Assembly: GCA_022414725.1 (NCBI GenBank)
Contig: CM039463.1
Span: forward strand, 90,120,585-90,184,584
Direction: 5' to 3'
Source: Microglena sp. YARC
Lineage: Eukaryota; Chlorophyta; Chlorophyceae; Chlamydomonadales; Chlamydomonadaceae
Length of the DNA: 64,000 bases
Shown here: positions 32,224 through 41,775 of the stretch, piece by piece
How the letters are laid out: each line of letters begins with the position of its first letter
Position numbering within the stretch: position 1 is the stretch's first letter
Made by a program: the position numbers and the translations under genes
Notes under the pieces: model-generated
What the model saw: only the letters and a program-made list of their open reading frames with translations
The model's database searches: none
Told to the model about the DNA's origin: nothing

Positions 32224-32977
32224 AAAGGCCTGATAGTTCGTTAGGGATTCCCTTTAACAAATCTTTTGGGATGTGTTTGTACTTCCCCTCCCCTAAACAC
32301 TGTTTTAATATAGTTTCTAGATACCTACACTTCTTCCACTCAACTCGCAGATATGCCAATATTGTGTATTTGAATTTCAATTGCACAACTTCGTACCCAT
32401 AAATGAGCATTTTATCCTGGTTGTAAATGGGGTGTTCCTCATCTATTCTGACGAGATACAGGTATCCTTTGTTGAACGGTTTCCTTTTAACTATTCCGCC
32501 CTGAGAATCAAGTGTTGTTTGCGTGAAGTTGTTTTGAAACGGGTCATCATATTCCACAACCTTTCGTTTCTTAGTCGTGAATTTTGCTTCATTTAGTGGT
32601 TTATCATCTATGTATGTGTAGAATATATCCCATGAATTTGTAACTGGGAACCCTGGTCCATCAACCAACATCCATATGCAAGTAAAGTAATGCTTATTGA
32701 TATCAAACGCTGTAATCTCGTCAAGATCTATGGTAGACAGATCTTTGTCAACAAGCCTGCCCATTGGTACTCGATCTAAACATGTTTTGAAAACCTCACT
32801 GCCTTCAATGCTCATCTCGGATTTAAATTTATTACTTAGAAACGATCCCTTCACTTCTGAGTCCAGGTTCTTGTAGTCTACAAACGTGTCTACGTCTAGA
32901 ATTGGACATTTTGAAAACCCTTGCACTTGAGATGCATTCTCAACTGAGATGGCTATAGGTTTGTCGTCCTTTGTCAC
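32168..32977 (-). CDS. family B DNA polymerase palm fragment
   Basis: Two polymerase motifs are visible: EITAFDINKHYFTCI (motif A, compare D-x2-S-L-Y-P) and IPNELSGLFGKK (motif B, compare K-x3-N-S-x-Y-G). Motif C follows in the next frame. The ORF begins on GTG inside the preceding ORF, one base out of frame. The shift maps to the GGG at about 32983-32985, where one base fewer would fuse both frames. Protein-primed PolBs of Polintons have this motif order, but the terminal-protein-specific inserts cannot be confirmed by eye. Confidence 0.6.
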   Translation of the reverse strand: MTKDDKPIAISVENASQVQGFSKCPILDVDTFVDYKNLDSEVKGSFLSNKFKSEMSIEGSEVFKTCLDRVPMGRLVDKDLSTIDLDEITAFDINKHYFTCIWMLVDGPGFPVTNSWDIFYTYIDDKPLNEAKFTTKKRKVVEYDDPFQNNFTQTTLDSQGGIVKRKPFNKGYLYLVRIDEEHPIYNQDKMLIYGYEVVQLKFKYTILAYLRVEWKKCRYLETILKQCLGEGKYKHIPKDLLKGIPNELSGLFGKKTQHQQAFKNLQEQI

Positions 32978-34322
32978 GATGTGGGTTCAATTCTAACCGT
33001 GAAATAATATGTCCAGTTTGCATGATCGGCTTGGGGTCGCATCCTTCTTTTTGAACTAAGTTTAACAGAACTTCTTTCATATCTCCGTTGTAGATGATTC
33101 TGATGTCCTTTTTTGATGCTTCTATTCCAGCTTTAATAATTGGGAATATGTCTTCGTATTTGTTTGCCAAGTGATACATGTCTGTTCTAACCTTTTTGAC
33201 TTTTGGCACTACAAAGTTGGATGACGGACGAGAGTACATGTCCTTCTTAGTTGTCTTGGCAAAAGACATCACTTCGTCTATGTTCTGCACATGTTCGTGC
33301 CAATATATGACACGTAGTTTCTGGATACTGTATGTTTTTGTTTGCTCCTCAAGTGGTGGCTCATATTTACATACTACCCTGTTTTCGTTGTCGTATATTT
33401 CTGCTCCAAAACCATTCTTCTTGAACCACTTCAAATAATCCTCGACTGTCATGTCAATGTCAGACACTCCGTGATATTCTTTTTCGAATATATCCCAATA
33501 AATTGATTCAAATGTGAGTGTATGTTTATGATACTTCAATTTCTTGTTGTAGGAGTCGAATGCTGGCTGAAATCCATTCAGAATTGCTTCAATTGCACAT
33601 GCTCCGTTGGGTAAATTCCGATTCCTGGTCCTTTTTATACTTGTTTGTAAGCTATCTCCTTTATTGTCCCACTCAAAACGTATGAACTTACATTCTGTAT
33701 AAACAGTATGTATGTTATCCCTGATAGTCCTGTACAAGAACGGCCTATCAACTGTATTATTCACAGGTTCGTTGGAGGTAATTTTTATTGCCAGGGATTG
33801 TGATATGAGTCTTGTTAACAAAGCTCCCATACTTGGGTCGTCAATGTCAAGTCTGTTCAGTAGTTCTGCATATCCTGTGAAAAAAATGTTTTTCCCAGCT
33901 AAAGTATTAGACACATACTCTCCCTCTTCAGTTTTTTTGGTATATTTGTCTTGGTTAATTTCGGCCAAAACCAACAATGTGTCTGGGCCGAAATTCTTTA
34001 AAGGACGAAAAGCGTTTGTGATAGAAATACATTTATACACATACAAAGTGTTGCTGGCCTGATTGAAAAGCTCGAATTCGACTAACCTTTTGGGAGCGTT
34101 TTTTTGGTAGCGTTCCCTATCATATTGTACCTTCTTTTGCCTCTTAACCCTTTTTGCCTCTTCTTTCATGTAGTTCTTGTACCATTCCACAGCATTATAG
34201 AACTCTTCTACTGATTCGTGACCCTGTTCGATCACATACTTTTTGGTAATCCTGCGTGGAGCTTCTCCTGATGCTACCAAATGCTTTTTGTACCATTTTG
34301 CCAAAGTTGTATTTGATGCCAT
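32940..34322 (-). CDS. N-terminal part of the PolB-helicase protein
   Basis: 460 codons from ATG at 34322, preceded by an AATATATTACAGAATTATA leader. The first 80 residues are basic and helical. A central segment NGACAIEAILNGF, then about 75 residues later FGAEIYDNE and LRVIYWHEHV, has the Cys...His layout of papain/OTU-like domains. Such domains precede PolB in some protist mobile elements, but this is inference only. An exonuclease triad is not obvious. It is the first gene of the leftward cluster and faces the 25-bp repeat array. Downstream it runs, after a one-base shift, into the palm. Confidence 0.6.
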   Translation of the reverse strand: MASNTTLAKWYKKHLVASGEAPRRITKKYVIEQGHESVEEFYNAVEWYKNYMKEEAKRVKRQKKVQYDRERYQKNAPKRLVEFELFNQASNTLYVYKCISITNAFRPLKNFGPDTLLVLAEINQDKYTKKTEEGEYVSNTLAGKNIFFTGYAELLNRLDIDDPSMGALLTRLISQSLAIKITSNEPVNNTVDRPFLYRTIRDNIHTVYTECKFIRFEWDNKGDSLQTSIKRTRNRNLPNGACAIEAILNGFQPAFDSYNKKLKYHKHTLTFESIYWDIFEKEYHGVSDIDMTVEDYLKWFKKNGFGAEIYDNENRVVCKYEPPLEEQTKTYSIQKLRVIYWHEHVQNIDEVMSFAKTTKKDMYSRPSSNFVVPKVKKVRTDMYHLANKYEDIFPIIKAGIEASKKDIRIIYNGDMKEVLLNLVQKEGCDPKPIMQTGHIISRLELNPHRDKGRQTYSHLS

Positions 34323-34420
34323 TATAATTCTGTAATATATTAATATGTGAACAATCTCTTAAGCGTCTTACTTAAAATACTCAAAAAAAAATGTGCATTT
34401 CAATTTTTTAAATGAAACAC

Positions 34421-34965
34421 TTTACTCCGACAGTTTCTGCCACAGTTTACTCCGACAGTTTCTGCCACAGTTTACTCCGACAGTTTCTGCCACAGTTTAC
34501 TCCGACAGTTTCTGCCACAGTTTACTCCGACAGTTTCTGCCACAGTTTACTCCGACAGTTTCTGCCACAGTTTACTCCGACAGTTTCTGCCACAGTTTAC
34601 TCCGACAGTTTCTGCCACAGTTTACTCCGACAGTTTCTGCCACAGTTTACTCCGACAGTTTCTGCCACAGTTTACTCCGACAGTTTCTGCCACAGTTTAC
34701 TCCGACAGTTTCTGCCACAGTTTACTCCGACAGTTTCTGCCACAGTTTACTCCGACAGTTTCTGCCACAGTTTACTCCGACAGTTTCTGCCACAGTTTAC
34801 TCCGACAGTTTCTGCCACAGTTTACTCCGACAGTTTCTGCCACAGTTTACTCCGACAGTTTCTGCCACAGTTTACTCCGACAGTTTCTGCCACAGTTTAC
34901 TCCGACAGTTTCTGCCACAGTTTACTCCGACAGTTTCTGCCACAGTTTACTCCGACAGTTTCTGC
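34421..34965. repeat. 25-bp perfect tandem repeat (about 21.8 copies) between divergent clusters
   Basis: The unit begins TTTACTCCGACAG and ends GCCACAG. Twenty-one full and one partial unit show no visible variation. It separates the leftward replication genes (start 34322) from the rightward capsid genes (start 35072). Because 25 is not a multiple of 3, all frames stay open, creating spurious ORFs of up to 372 codons. Position and iteration suggest an origin or a bidirectional regulatory region. The second element lacks the array. Confidence 0.95.
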
Positions 34966-35071
34966 AAAAACAAAAACAAAAACAAATACAATCAAACAAA
35001 GAGGGGATACTACAAACCAACGAGCAACAACAATTAATGTTAAATTACCTGCTGATAGGACACTCCCTCGA

Positions 35072-35530
35072 ATGATGGGATTCAACCCTTATGCCTATGT
35101 AATAGAGATCCCAAAACAACCCCATCAAAATATGATAGCTCAGGCTGTAAATGGGGTATCTGCTGTAGAACAGCTTGCTAGATCTGCGAGGGCTGCCATG
35201 ACTCAACAAAACACTGCACCACAAAATGTGTTTCAAGGAACTGGGACGTATATAGACCACTTACCTAGACCACCTTCCTCTCGACCATCTCCGTCTAATG
35301 CCAATTATGCAGCACCTAAAAAACGGTATGATTTGAGGCGGTCACTAGATAGATTTGACTTCAGGCACGCATCACCAGATTCAAGTGGCCAATCTAAGAG
35401 GGAGGTGCTTGCAATTGCAACCGAATACCAAGAACGTTCTAATGAGCCTGGATTACAAAGACTACTTGACAAACGGAGAACCAAAAATCATTATATAGAT
35501 ATCTATAATTATCTGAAAAATAAACTTTGA
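35072..35530 (+). CDS. conserved element protein of unknown function (152 aa)
   Basis: ATG at 35072 is chosen because upstream codons run into the 25-bp array; a second ATG follows directly. The protein starts MMGFNPYAYVIEIP, has an Ala/Gln-rich helix (VEQLARSARAAMTQQ), a Pro/Ser-rich linker and a basic C-terminus. A decayed homologue lies at 49690-50240 (minus) in copy 2, at the same place relative to the capsid gene, so it is a genuine element gene. No domain is recognised. It could be a virion or scaffold protein given its position before the capsid gene. Confidence 0.65.
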   Translation: MMGFNPYAYVIEIPKQPHQNMIAQAVNGVSAVEQLARSARAAMTQQNTAPQNVFQGTGTYIDHLPRPPSSRPSPSNANYAAPKKRYDLRRSLDRFDFRHASPDSSGQSKREVLAIATEYQERSNEPGLQRLLDKRRTKNHYIDIYNYLKNKL

Positions 35531-35561
35531 TTATTATCAAAATATAGAGTATATAAGCTAC

Positions 35562-36663
35562 ATGTCTGCATACCCAAAAAAACCTCCAGTACATTACAAA
35601 ACGGATCTCTAACTATAGTCGAGCAACTAAACGGCTGTCCACCCTTAATAGTACTTCTGCTACCAACAATGGTGTGATTACAGTCGACATGCCTTCCAAC
35701 ACTTTGATAGATACTGATAGCCTGATAATGAGTTTCAAAGCAATCACAGATACTGGGGGCATGCCAAGGAACATTGAATCAATCATACAAAGGTGCGACT
35801 TGGAAGTGAATGGGCAAGTGATAGGAGGGTTCTCCAATTATAATCAGCTTTTTAATATTATTGCTGATACATCCTTTGGTGCAGATTGCCACAACAGACG
35901 TAAGATTGTCCAATCGGGAGGTGATGGTTCAGCTATTCCCATCGGTATTCCAAAAGATTATTGCATTTGTAATTGGCTGACTCTCAATAGCTTTCAGCCC
36001 AGCATATTGGATACCAAACTCCTAGGGCAGGTTCGCCTTAGGATACAGCTAGATGGATCCAATTGTCTAATTGGGGGAGGACAATTTATTCTATCAGACA
36101 TTTCATTCAGTGTTGATACTATCTCAATAGATGATGGGCTCTTTGATGCCGCACACAATGCCTTTCTGCAAAATGGAGGTGTGTATGAAATCATGTTCAA
36201 GAACTATTTTTCATTTTCATCAGCTGCATCAAGTTATAGCCAGTCCACCAAATTCAGTGTGTCGTCCCAGTCGGTTAATCGAGCTTGGGGAATGTTTGTA
36301 GATCAATCACCTACTGGAGCATTGGATGCAGTGACCAAAAACTGTAACACGTTCGTCAGGAAAGCGACTGGGATGGAAAGTGCTCAGTTCACTATCAATG
36401 GGACTTATTATCCAGATTTTAGGGCCAATGTTGGACAGTGTTTTTCGTTAACACAAAGTTCTTACAACCAATTGCAGGACACCCTAGGAGGGTCAAGTCC
36501 CCTTTGTGATTCATTTGCAAGCTGGCGTGATAAATTCTTTGTTCTCTCATGCAAGTTCTGCCACAATGATGATGAGTTCATGTCGGGCATTGAAGAGGGA
36601 ACAGTTCGATTGGAGCATTCGAGTCTCAAGCCGTTAGTGGAGCAGCAGGCTCAGCCAACTTGA
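35562..36663 (+). CDS. major capsid-like protein 1 (double jelly-roll type), one frameshift
   Basis: ATG at 35562 lies just after AGTATATAAGCTAC. The frame shifts within the A7 run at 35576-35582, then is open to TGA at 36661-36663 (about 366 aa). It shows the beta-rich, Asn/Ser/Gly-rich composition of Polinton-like virus capsids, with PRNIESIIQRCDLEVNGQVI, a YNQLFNII stretch and FTINGTYYPDF. Copy 2 retains its N-terminal third. The next gene is a distant relative. Assignment rests on position, composition and the paired ATPase and penton-like genes, not on a search. Confidence 0.62.
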
Positions 36664-36770
36664 CTGCAATGGTGTTTATTGAGTGTAGTAGCATGATCCG
36701 TGTGGGAGCGGGGAGGATGCTCGAATTAGTTCTATAAATACAAATAATTATAAATGTAACAATAATATAA

Positions 36771-37873
36771 ATGAATGCACTTCCTCAAAAACATTACTAA
36801 AATCCATAGAATTGAGCCAATAGGAACAAAAACAGGTTTCCCCCAAACACAGACCGTGTTTGAAATGACTGATGGCATTTGGGATTTATCCAGTGTCAAG
36901 CTTTTGTTCACTTTTAATTCGGATGGTGTTGCACCCAGGGGAATAGATTGCTTAATCAGTTCATTATCAGTTTCGTTTGATGACGTTGAGGTCCAGTCCA
37001 TCAACAATTATCATCACCTCACAAGACTAATGGCTGTTCATAACACCCCTGCGACTTCCTCCAATATGTTGGGTAATGCTCAGGCTGTGGATTTAATTTC
37101 CATGTCAGATGATGAGCCATATGTTATTGACCGTTTCCATGGTATCTTAGGTACCAAGGACTGTGTAATCAAAGGCAGGGTTCGAATCTGTATTGTTTGG
37201 GCAGATGCTGCAGTATTGTTGAGAGACAATGATTCAACAAGCTATGAGATTTCCGATCTACACCTTATTGTTCGAAGTGAAATTCAAGACAATGTCACAG
37301 AACGTGTTGAATTTGACAACTTCTCATCCATGTTTCAACTCAATGAAAAACGAAAACCAACAAACTAATATATACATTGCTTCCAGGGATATTGAGTATG
37401 CTATTGCAACGTTCATGACAGAAGATTTTCACTCCAAGACTTCAACCAAGACTATAACGGGACAAGCTACTATTTTTCACAAGGCATTCCAAGTATTATA
37501 ACAAATGAATGCTCCAGTTTATGTTGGTATTAGTGTCAACAATATACCTGTTGCAGACCACCCAATAAACTATTTCAGGGCAAATGAATACTTGGACATG
37601 ATTTTTGACAATGACAACAGATCAATGGAACACATGACTACATTGACAAAGGATGGTACCCTATTAATACGAAGTGCAAGTACTCTAGCAACTCGTCAGT
37701 GGGCCCTGGGTCTACCAATAGATGTAATGGATGAAGACATACCCTATAACATCACATTTCACAGCACTGGTAATATCAACACGAGGAACTATTCACTTTT
37801 ATTCGTCAAGTACAACTCTCTTTTGGAGATAGATACTGGTGAAAACGGCTCGAAATACTTTTTCACAAGGTAA
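36771..37873 (+). CDS. capsid-like protein 2, frameshift and in-frame stop
   Basis: Segments: 36771/36775 to about 37350, +1 shift at the A5 run 37346-37350, on to a TAA at 37499-37501, then ATG at 37505 in the same frame to 37873. Total length (about 366 codons) equals the preceding gene. APRGIDCLISSLSVSFDDVE and INNYHHLTRLM align with MPRNIESIIQRCDLEVNGQ and SNYNQLFNII of protein 1. VGISVNNIPVADHPINYFRA parallels FTINGTYYPDFRA. It may be a second major capsid or a minor capsid paralogue. The 37505 ORF, preceded by TATTATAACAA, might instead be a separate 122-aa gene. Confidence 0.55.
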
Positions 37874-37881
37874 TATATAAA

Positions 37882-38088
37882 ATGGATAAATATTTGCTAC
37901 CTCTCTGTCTAGAAACATGGCCTAATAGAGCCATTAAATATGCCCAACCAGCTACAAACTATGTAGGTAGGAGAATGATCCGACAACCGTTACATGAGAC
38001 TGAGTTGCTGTGGGGTCGTCCTTTACCCAACAAGCCCAAAGCCATACACATCCTGAGGACATCTCCTGTGGTTCCAAAATTCCAGTGA
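37882..38088 (+). CDS. small element protein, unknown (68 aa)
   Basis: Starts 8 bases after the capsid-like gene, behind TAATATATAAA. The protein is basic (pI clearly high), begins MDKYLLPLCLETWPNRAIKY and ends VVPKFQ. No domain is recognised. The promoter-like motif and tight packing argue for a real gene. Small basic proteins in this place could be cement or DNA-condensing virion components, but this is inference. Confidence 0.5.
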   Translation: MDKYLLPLCLETWPNRAIKYAQPATNYVGRRMIRQPLHETELLWGRPLPNKPKAIHILRTSPVVPKFQ

Positions 38089-38142
38089 CCATTTGTAAAT
38101 TCCAGTAATTTTTTTCTATTATTTTCTAACTTGAAATTATAT

Positions 38143-38646
38143 ATGGAGGATATTGAACAACTCAGTAACAATTTGGAGGATATGGAAGTGATTCAACCCA
38201 AAGCAAAGAGGGTCATGTCTCAGAAGCAGAAAGAGGTACTAGCAAGAGCACGGGAAAAAGCTTGGGCCAAGAGAAAAGAATTAGGAGAAATCAGTAGACA
38301 AGAGAAACAGCTCCAGAAACAGGAGAAACAAGTAAAGCAACAAGAAAAGGCTACTGAGATGAAACTTCGTAAGAAGGCAGTCAATAAGAAACTGAAGACA
38401 ACTATTGTTGTTAGTGATGATGACTCTGACGAAGACGAACAGGTGATAACAGATGATTCCCAGCCAGAATCAGAAGAAGTTGAAGTGAAACAGATGTCAA
38501 GACAAATTAAAAAACGCTTGAACGTTACAAAAGTTCCAAAAATAAGCCAGGAGGAAACTGTTGAACTGTTTAGACAGAAAATAATGAATGATGGGAAACG
38601 ACTGGCTTATCAATCACTCTTCCCTGGGTCACAATGCCCTTTTTAG
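38143..38646 (+). CDS. charged coiled-coil protein, unknown (167 aa)
   Basis: ATG at 38143 follows AAATTATAT and opens MEDIEQLSNNLEDME. Residues about 25-90 are a Lys/Glu/Gln-rich coiled coil (RQEKQLQKQEKQVKQQEK), followed by an acidic stretch VSDDDSDEDEQVITDD and a basic end. No enzyme motif. It lies between capsid and ATPase genes, so a scaffolding, core or DNA-associated role is plausible. An in-frame TTG at 38131 is less likely as the start. Confidence 0.6.
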   Translation: MEDIEQLSNNLEDMEVIQPKAKRVMSQKQKEVLARAREKAWAKRKELGEISRQEKQLQKQEKQVKQQEKATEMKLRKKAVNKKLKTTIVVSDDDSDEDEQVITDDSQPESEEVEVKQMSRQIKKRLNVTKVPKISQEETVELFRQKIMNDGKRLAYQSLFPGSQCPF

Positions 38647-38673
38647 TAAAATATTATGTCCTGTAAAAAATAG

Positions 38674-39535
38674 ATGAATATCACAGAAAACGCAGTCAGT
38701 AATTTTATTCATAAAAAACTCGTTTATAAGCCAAACACTTACCCACAATGTTTAAACACGTCCCTGCCACGCAACTATTTTGTAGCCCTTTTCATTGGGA
38801 GCCGAGGGACTGGTAAAACATATTCTGTTTGCCAATTATTGAAACAATATGAGCTTGCGGGTTTTGATAAAAACCAAGCTATGAGAGTTATTGTTTTTAG
38901 CCCCACGCATGATGCAAATCCAGTATTCAATTGTCTGAAGATTGATCCTTCTGATATTGTAAATGATTACAGTGACTCCAAGCTTTTAGAAGTTATAGAA
39001 GACATCAAACAAGAAAAACAAAACACTGCAGAATACAAGAAAGATTTGCAAGTTTGGTCAAAGTTTTTTCAATGGAAAAATAGATGCATTGACATTTGAT
39101 GAGATAGATTTTCTCGAGAGAACTGCATACCAAAAGCCTACTTGTAGATACCCAAACGGTGCAATAAATTATTTTGTATTGGATGATCTGGTGGGTAGTA
39201 GTGCATTCAAAAGTGTGGGTAAATCAGTATTGACAAACTTGGTTTTGAAGAACAGGCATTTGGGTATAAACATCATGATTTGCTCACAGAATTTGAAAGC
39301 TATACCCAAGAGCATCAGAACCAATACTTCATTGTTCGTTTTATTCAAGTTTGCATCAACCAAAATATTGGTAGATCTTCATGATGAAGTCAGCTCTACT
39401 CTCACCTTGAAGAAGTTTGAGAGGCTGTATATACATGCAACACAGGATGAGCATGACTCTCTTGTTATAGATTTCACAGGAGACAAACTAAAAAGGTTCA
39501 AGAAAAACTTTGATATTGTTCTGAACCTGCAATAA
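38674..39535 (+). CDS. FtsK/HerA-type genome-packaging ATPase, one frameshift
   Basis: Packages viral DNA into the capsid. Starts MNITENAVSNFIHKK at 38674. Walker A is LFIGSRGTGKTYS (residue about 45), Walker B is INYFVLDDLVG. Between them the frame shifts at the T6 run 39064-39069; with one T fewer it reads FFNGKIDALTFDEIDF without a stop. After Walker B come NRHLGINIMICSQNL, with the SQ sensor typical of this family, and an arginine-containing IPKSIRTNTS. Total about 286 aa, fitting the A32-like ATPases of Polinton-like viruses. Confidence 0.85.
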
Positions 39536-39567
39536 GACATTTTATTTTTCTAACTGATTGTTAAAGA

Positions 39568-39813
39568 ATGGCCTCTTTGACACAAGAATACAAGCAAACG
39601 AATGAATACAAAAACTTCAGAGCTGCAATTTTAGACATGTCTCCTGGTCTACCTGAATACTTGGTAGATGTAGCTATTTCTGTACATATCAATAAACCAT
39701 TGTTGTATAGGGACAAGAAAGCTATCAGGAAAGACTTGCTGAATAAAATTAAACCTGTTTCTGGTACTGAGGTTTTAGATGGCTTGGTTACAATACAAAA
39801 TGTTACAGTATAA
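39568..39813 (+). CDS. small element protein, unknown (81 aa)
   Basis: Intact ORF between ATPase and penton-like genes, MASLTQEYKQTNEYKNFRAA to the TAA at 39811. Predicted mostly helical at the start and charged (DKKAIRKDLLNKIKP). No domain is recognised. Correct spacing on both sides and no overlap support it as a gene. Confidence 0.55.
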   Translation: MASLTQEYKQTNEYKNFRAAILDMSPGLPEYLVDVAISVHINKPLLYRDKKAIRKDLLNKIKPVSGTEVLDGLVTIQNVTV

Positions 39814-39831
39814 TATATCCCATATTATAAA

Positions 39832-40660
39832 ATGTCTCCACCTGTCTTGAAAACACAATTGTTGTACATATCAAGCACGTTTCGAACAAGTGGAACGCCT
39901 GACAATTTTCACAACATCATTGCCTGCAGGAGTCCTGCAAAATCCCTATGGAGGGAGGACGAAAGTCACAGTTGCAGATGTCATCATCAACAGGTGTTTT
40001 TATTCGATTATAGCAAGTAACAATGACTTTATTGTTAACAACAATGGTACCAAGACATCAATCAGAATTCCAATTGGGAACTATACCCTTGATTCTTGGC
40101 TGACAGAATTGGGTGTGTTGCTTACGGGATGGACACTAACCCATAATGAAACAAACGGGCTTTGTATATTCAACCCTCCTGGGCCAGGGTATTCATTCGA
40201 ATTCAAAGATAAAAGTAGTTATTTGTTTGGGTTTCTGCCTCACGAAACACCTGGTGGTGCTCCCATTATTAGCTCCTTTCCATTGCGTTTAAATCTTGAA
40301 AGTTTCCTGACAATCCATCACAATTTACCCAAGGTAACTAACAGTGCTGTCAACAATTTTCGTCAAAACAATATGCAAGAGAGTGATGTATTGATCCGCC
40401 TACCAGTTAATGTTGAAAGTTTTGCCAATATCATTTATCAGAATACAGCAGACGACTTTTCTTTCTATACAAGCGCCTCACATGTGTCAGAATTGAGTTT
40501 GAGCATTAAAGATGAACATAAAGACTCTATAGGGCCTTTTCCCTACGACTGGAGCATCACTCTCAGAATAGATTATGAATCTGATAATGATCCTATGAAT
40601 TCTATTTTATCAATTTTGAAATCCATAGACCAGAAATTGCTTTTACTTTCCATCAAATAA
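39832..40660 (+). CDS. penton-like minor capsid protein, one frameshift
   Basis: ATG at 39832 follows ATATTATAAA. The N-terminal 27 codons (LLYISSTFRTSGTPDNF) continue after a +1 shift at the T4 run 39906-39909 into TTSLPAGVLQNPYGGRTKV. Later IPIGNYTLDSWLTELGVLLT and KSSYLFGFLPHE follow. This layout, an opening Ser/Thr-rich strand, then a G-x-Y segment and an L-G-F segment, is common in minor capsid or penton proteins of Polintons and relatives. About 275 aa. Assignment is by pattern and neighbourhood; a tail-fibre-like role cannot be excluded. Confidence 0.5.
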
Positions 40661-40677
40661 TATCAAAGAGTATATTA

Positions 40678-40977
40678 ATGGGATTCTTTAATACTCTCAA
40701 ATCTGGCGTTGGTAAGGCTGTAGGCACTTTCGGGAATGTGGTTAGGAAGGTAGCAGATTTCGGTGGAGGTGTAGCTCGGAAGGTGGGACAGCTCTCTATA
40801 CCGGTCTCTAACGCCGCAGCGGGGATAGCGGACATTCTCGGGCAAAGTGCCGTGGCGGATGGGATACGATCAGTAGGAAGTGCGTTACATGGCTTCTCAC
40901 CGGAAGCAGAGAAAATCCTGTCTAAAGCTAGCGGGATAGGGAGAGTAGCACAGGGAATAGGCAAAGTCATGATGTAA
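40678..40977 (+). CDS. adenovirus pVI/pX-like membrane-active peptide (99 aa)
   Basis: MGFFNTLKSGVGKAVGTFGN, then repeated small/basic amphipathic segments (GGGVARKVGQ, IGRVAQGIGKVMM). It is Gly, Ala, Val and Lys rich with no Cys. Polintons, adintoviruses and adenoviruses carry short proteins of this type that act in capsid maturation or membrane lysis. Start behind TATATTA. The stop is directly followed by the subterminal inverted repeat, so it is the last gene of the late cluster. Base composition is more GC-rich than its neighbours. Confidence 0.6.
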   Translation: MGFFNTLKSGVGKAVGTFGNVVRKVADFGGGVARKVGQLSIPVSNAAAGIADILGQSAVADGIRSVGSALHGFSPEAEKILSKASGIGRVAQGIGKVMM

Positions 40978-40978
40978 G

Positions 40979-41060
40979 TGCGCGGAGAGTAGAAAGGTGT
41001 AAACAAAGTGTAATGAATCGTATTTTGTCGTATTTTGTCGTATTTTGTCGTATTTTTGTC
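40979..41060 (-). repeat. subterminal inverted repeat, right
   Basis: Inverse complement of 29103-29179: GCGCGGAGAGTAGAAAGGTG, then (TCGTATTTTG)n. On this side about 850 bp separate it from the terminal repeat, against about 120 bp on the left, because the right arm carries an additional gene-bearing segment. Confidence 0.85.
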
Positions 41061-41097
41061 GTGAAATATCATTCTGTGTCATTCTTTTTTCAATCGA

Positions 41098-41775
41098 ATG
41101 TGGATAAGGTCCCACACAGAGTCCGGAGTCCATTCATTTCTTTCTAGCAACTGCGACATTCTCAAATGGCACCAAGGACCCACAAATGCATCGCATACGA
41201 TCCCTCTACAGAGAGACTTTGCCAGAAAACAAATTGAAGTAGGAAGAAAGGATGCCACATGCGGAAGGCCATCATGCATCGTCACTGCTGCTAAGTATTG
41301 CTGCAGTGACATGACAACCAACTATATCACGCTAGTCTCGGAACACCCATTTGTTGTCACTGCGCAACAGCGCGAGATGAACAAACAACTCATCGACATC
41401 ATGTACAGACGTGATTTGGAGGCTGCGAGCAATGCACAGGTGCTGAGACACCGGGAGCTAATCGAGCAGGAGCTCGCAGAGGAGGCTGCGAATGCGAAGG
41501 ATCTCAGCGAGTCAGATATAGCAGCGATTAAAGCTGCGAACAAGGTAACTAGCATATCGATACCTCTTTCTAGCTTGTTACAGTTTGCCTAACATTGCTT
41601 TGCTCATCGTAATTGCTTGCCATGTTCGCAGAGGAGGAACGACGCGAAGAATGCGTCAGCTAAAAAGCCCAAGCCACAGGACTTGTTCGCATCCCAACCA
41701 GAAGAGGAGGAGGAGGTCAGCTTTGGTGTGTCGACCCCCCATGTGCGACCTCACGCTTGGCGGAAGATTAGATGA
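41098..41775 (+). CDS. intron-containing cargo gene in the right arm, unknown function
   Basis: Exon 1 (ATG at 41098, or a 3' splice site at 41148/41149) ends GCGAACAAG at 41544. A GT-AG intron of 87 bp (41545-41631, GTAACT...TTCGCAG) joins AGGAGGAAC in phase 0, and the frame closes at TGA 41773-41775. The product has a Cys-rich segment (CGRPSCIVTAAKYCCSD), an Ala/Glu-rich helix (LEAASNAQVL, EQELAEEAANAKD), a basic KKPKPQDLFASQ segment, an EEEEE run and a basic C-terminus. No family is recognised. It is more GC-rich than the viral genes, and a spliceosomal intron is foreign to them. A captured host gene or gene fragment is the simplest reading. Confidence 0.5.

Noticed and set aside
34421..34965. 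CRISPR-like array
   Set aside because: Units are contiguous with no unique spacers, and the context is eukaryotic; it is a plain tandem repeat.
34393..35530. 372-codon and 214-codon ORFs starting in the 25-bp array
   Set aside because: The repeat is open in every frame, and only the part from 35072 has protein-like composition and a homologue in copy 2.
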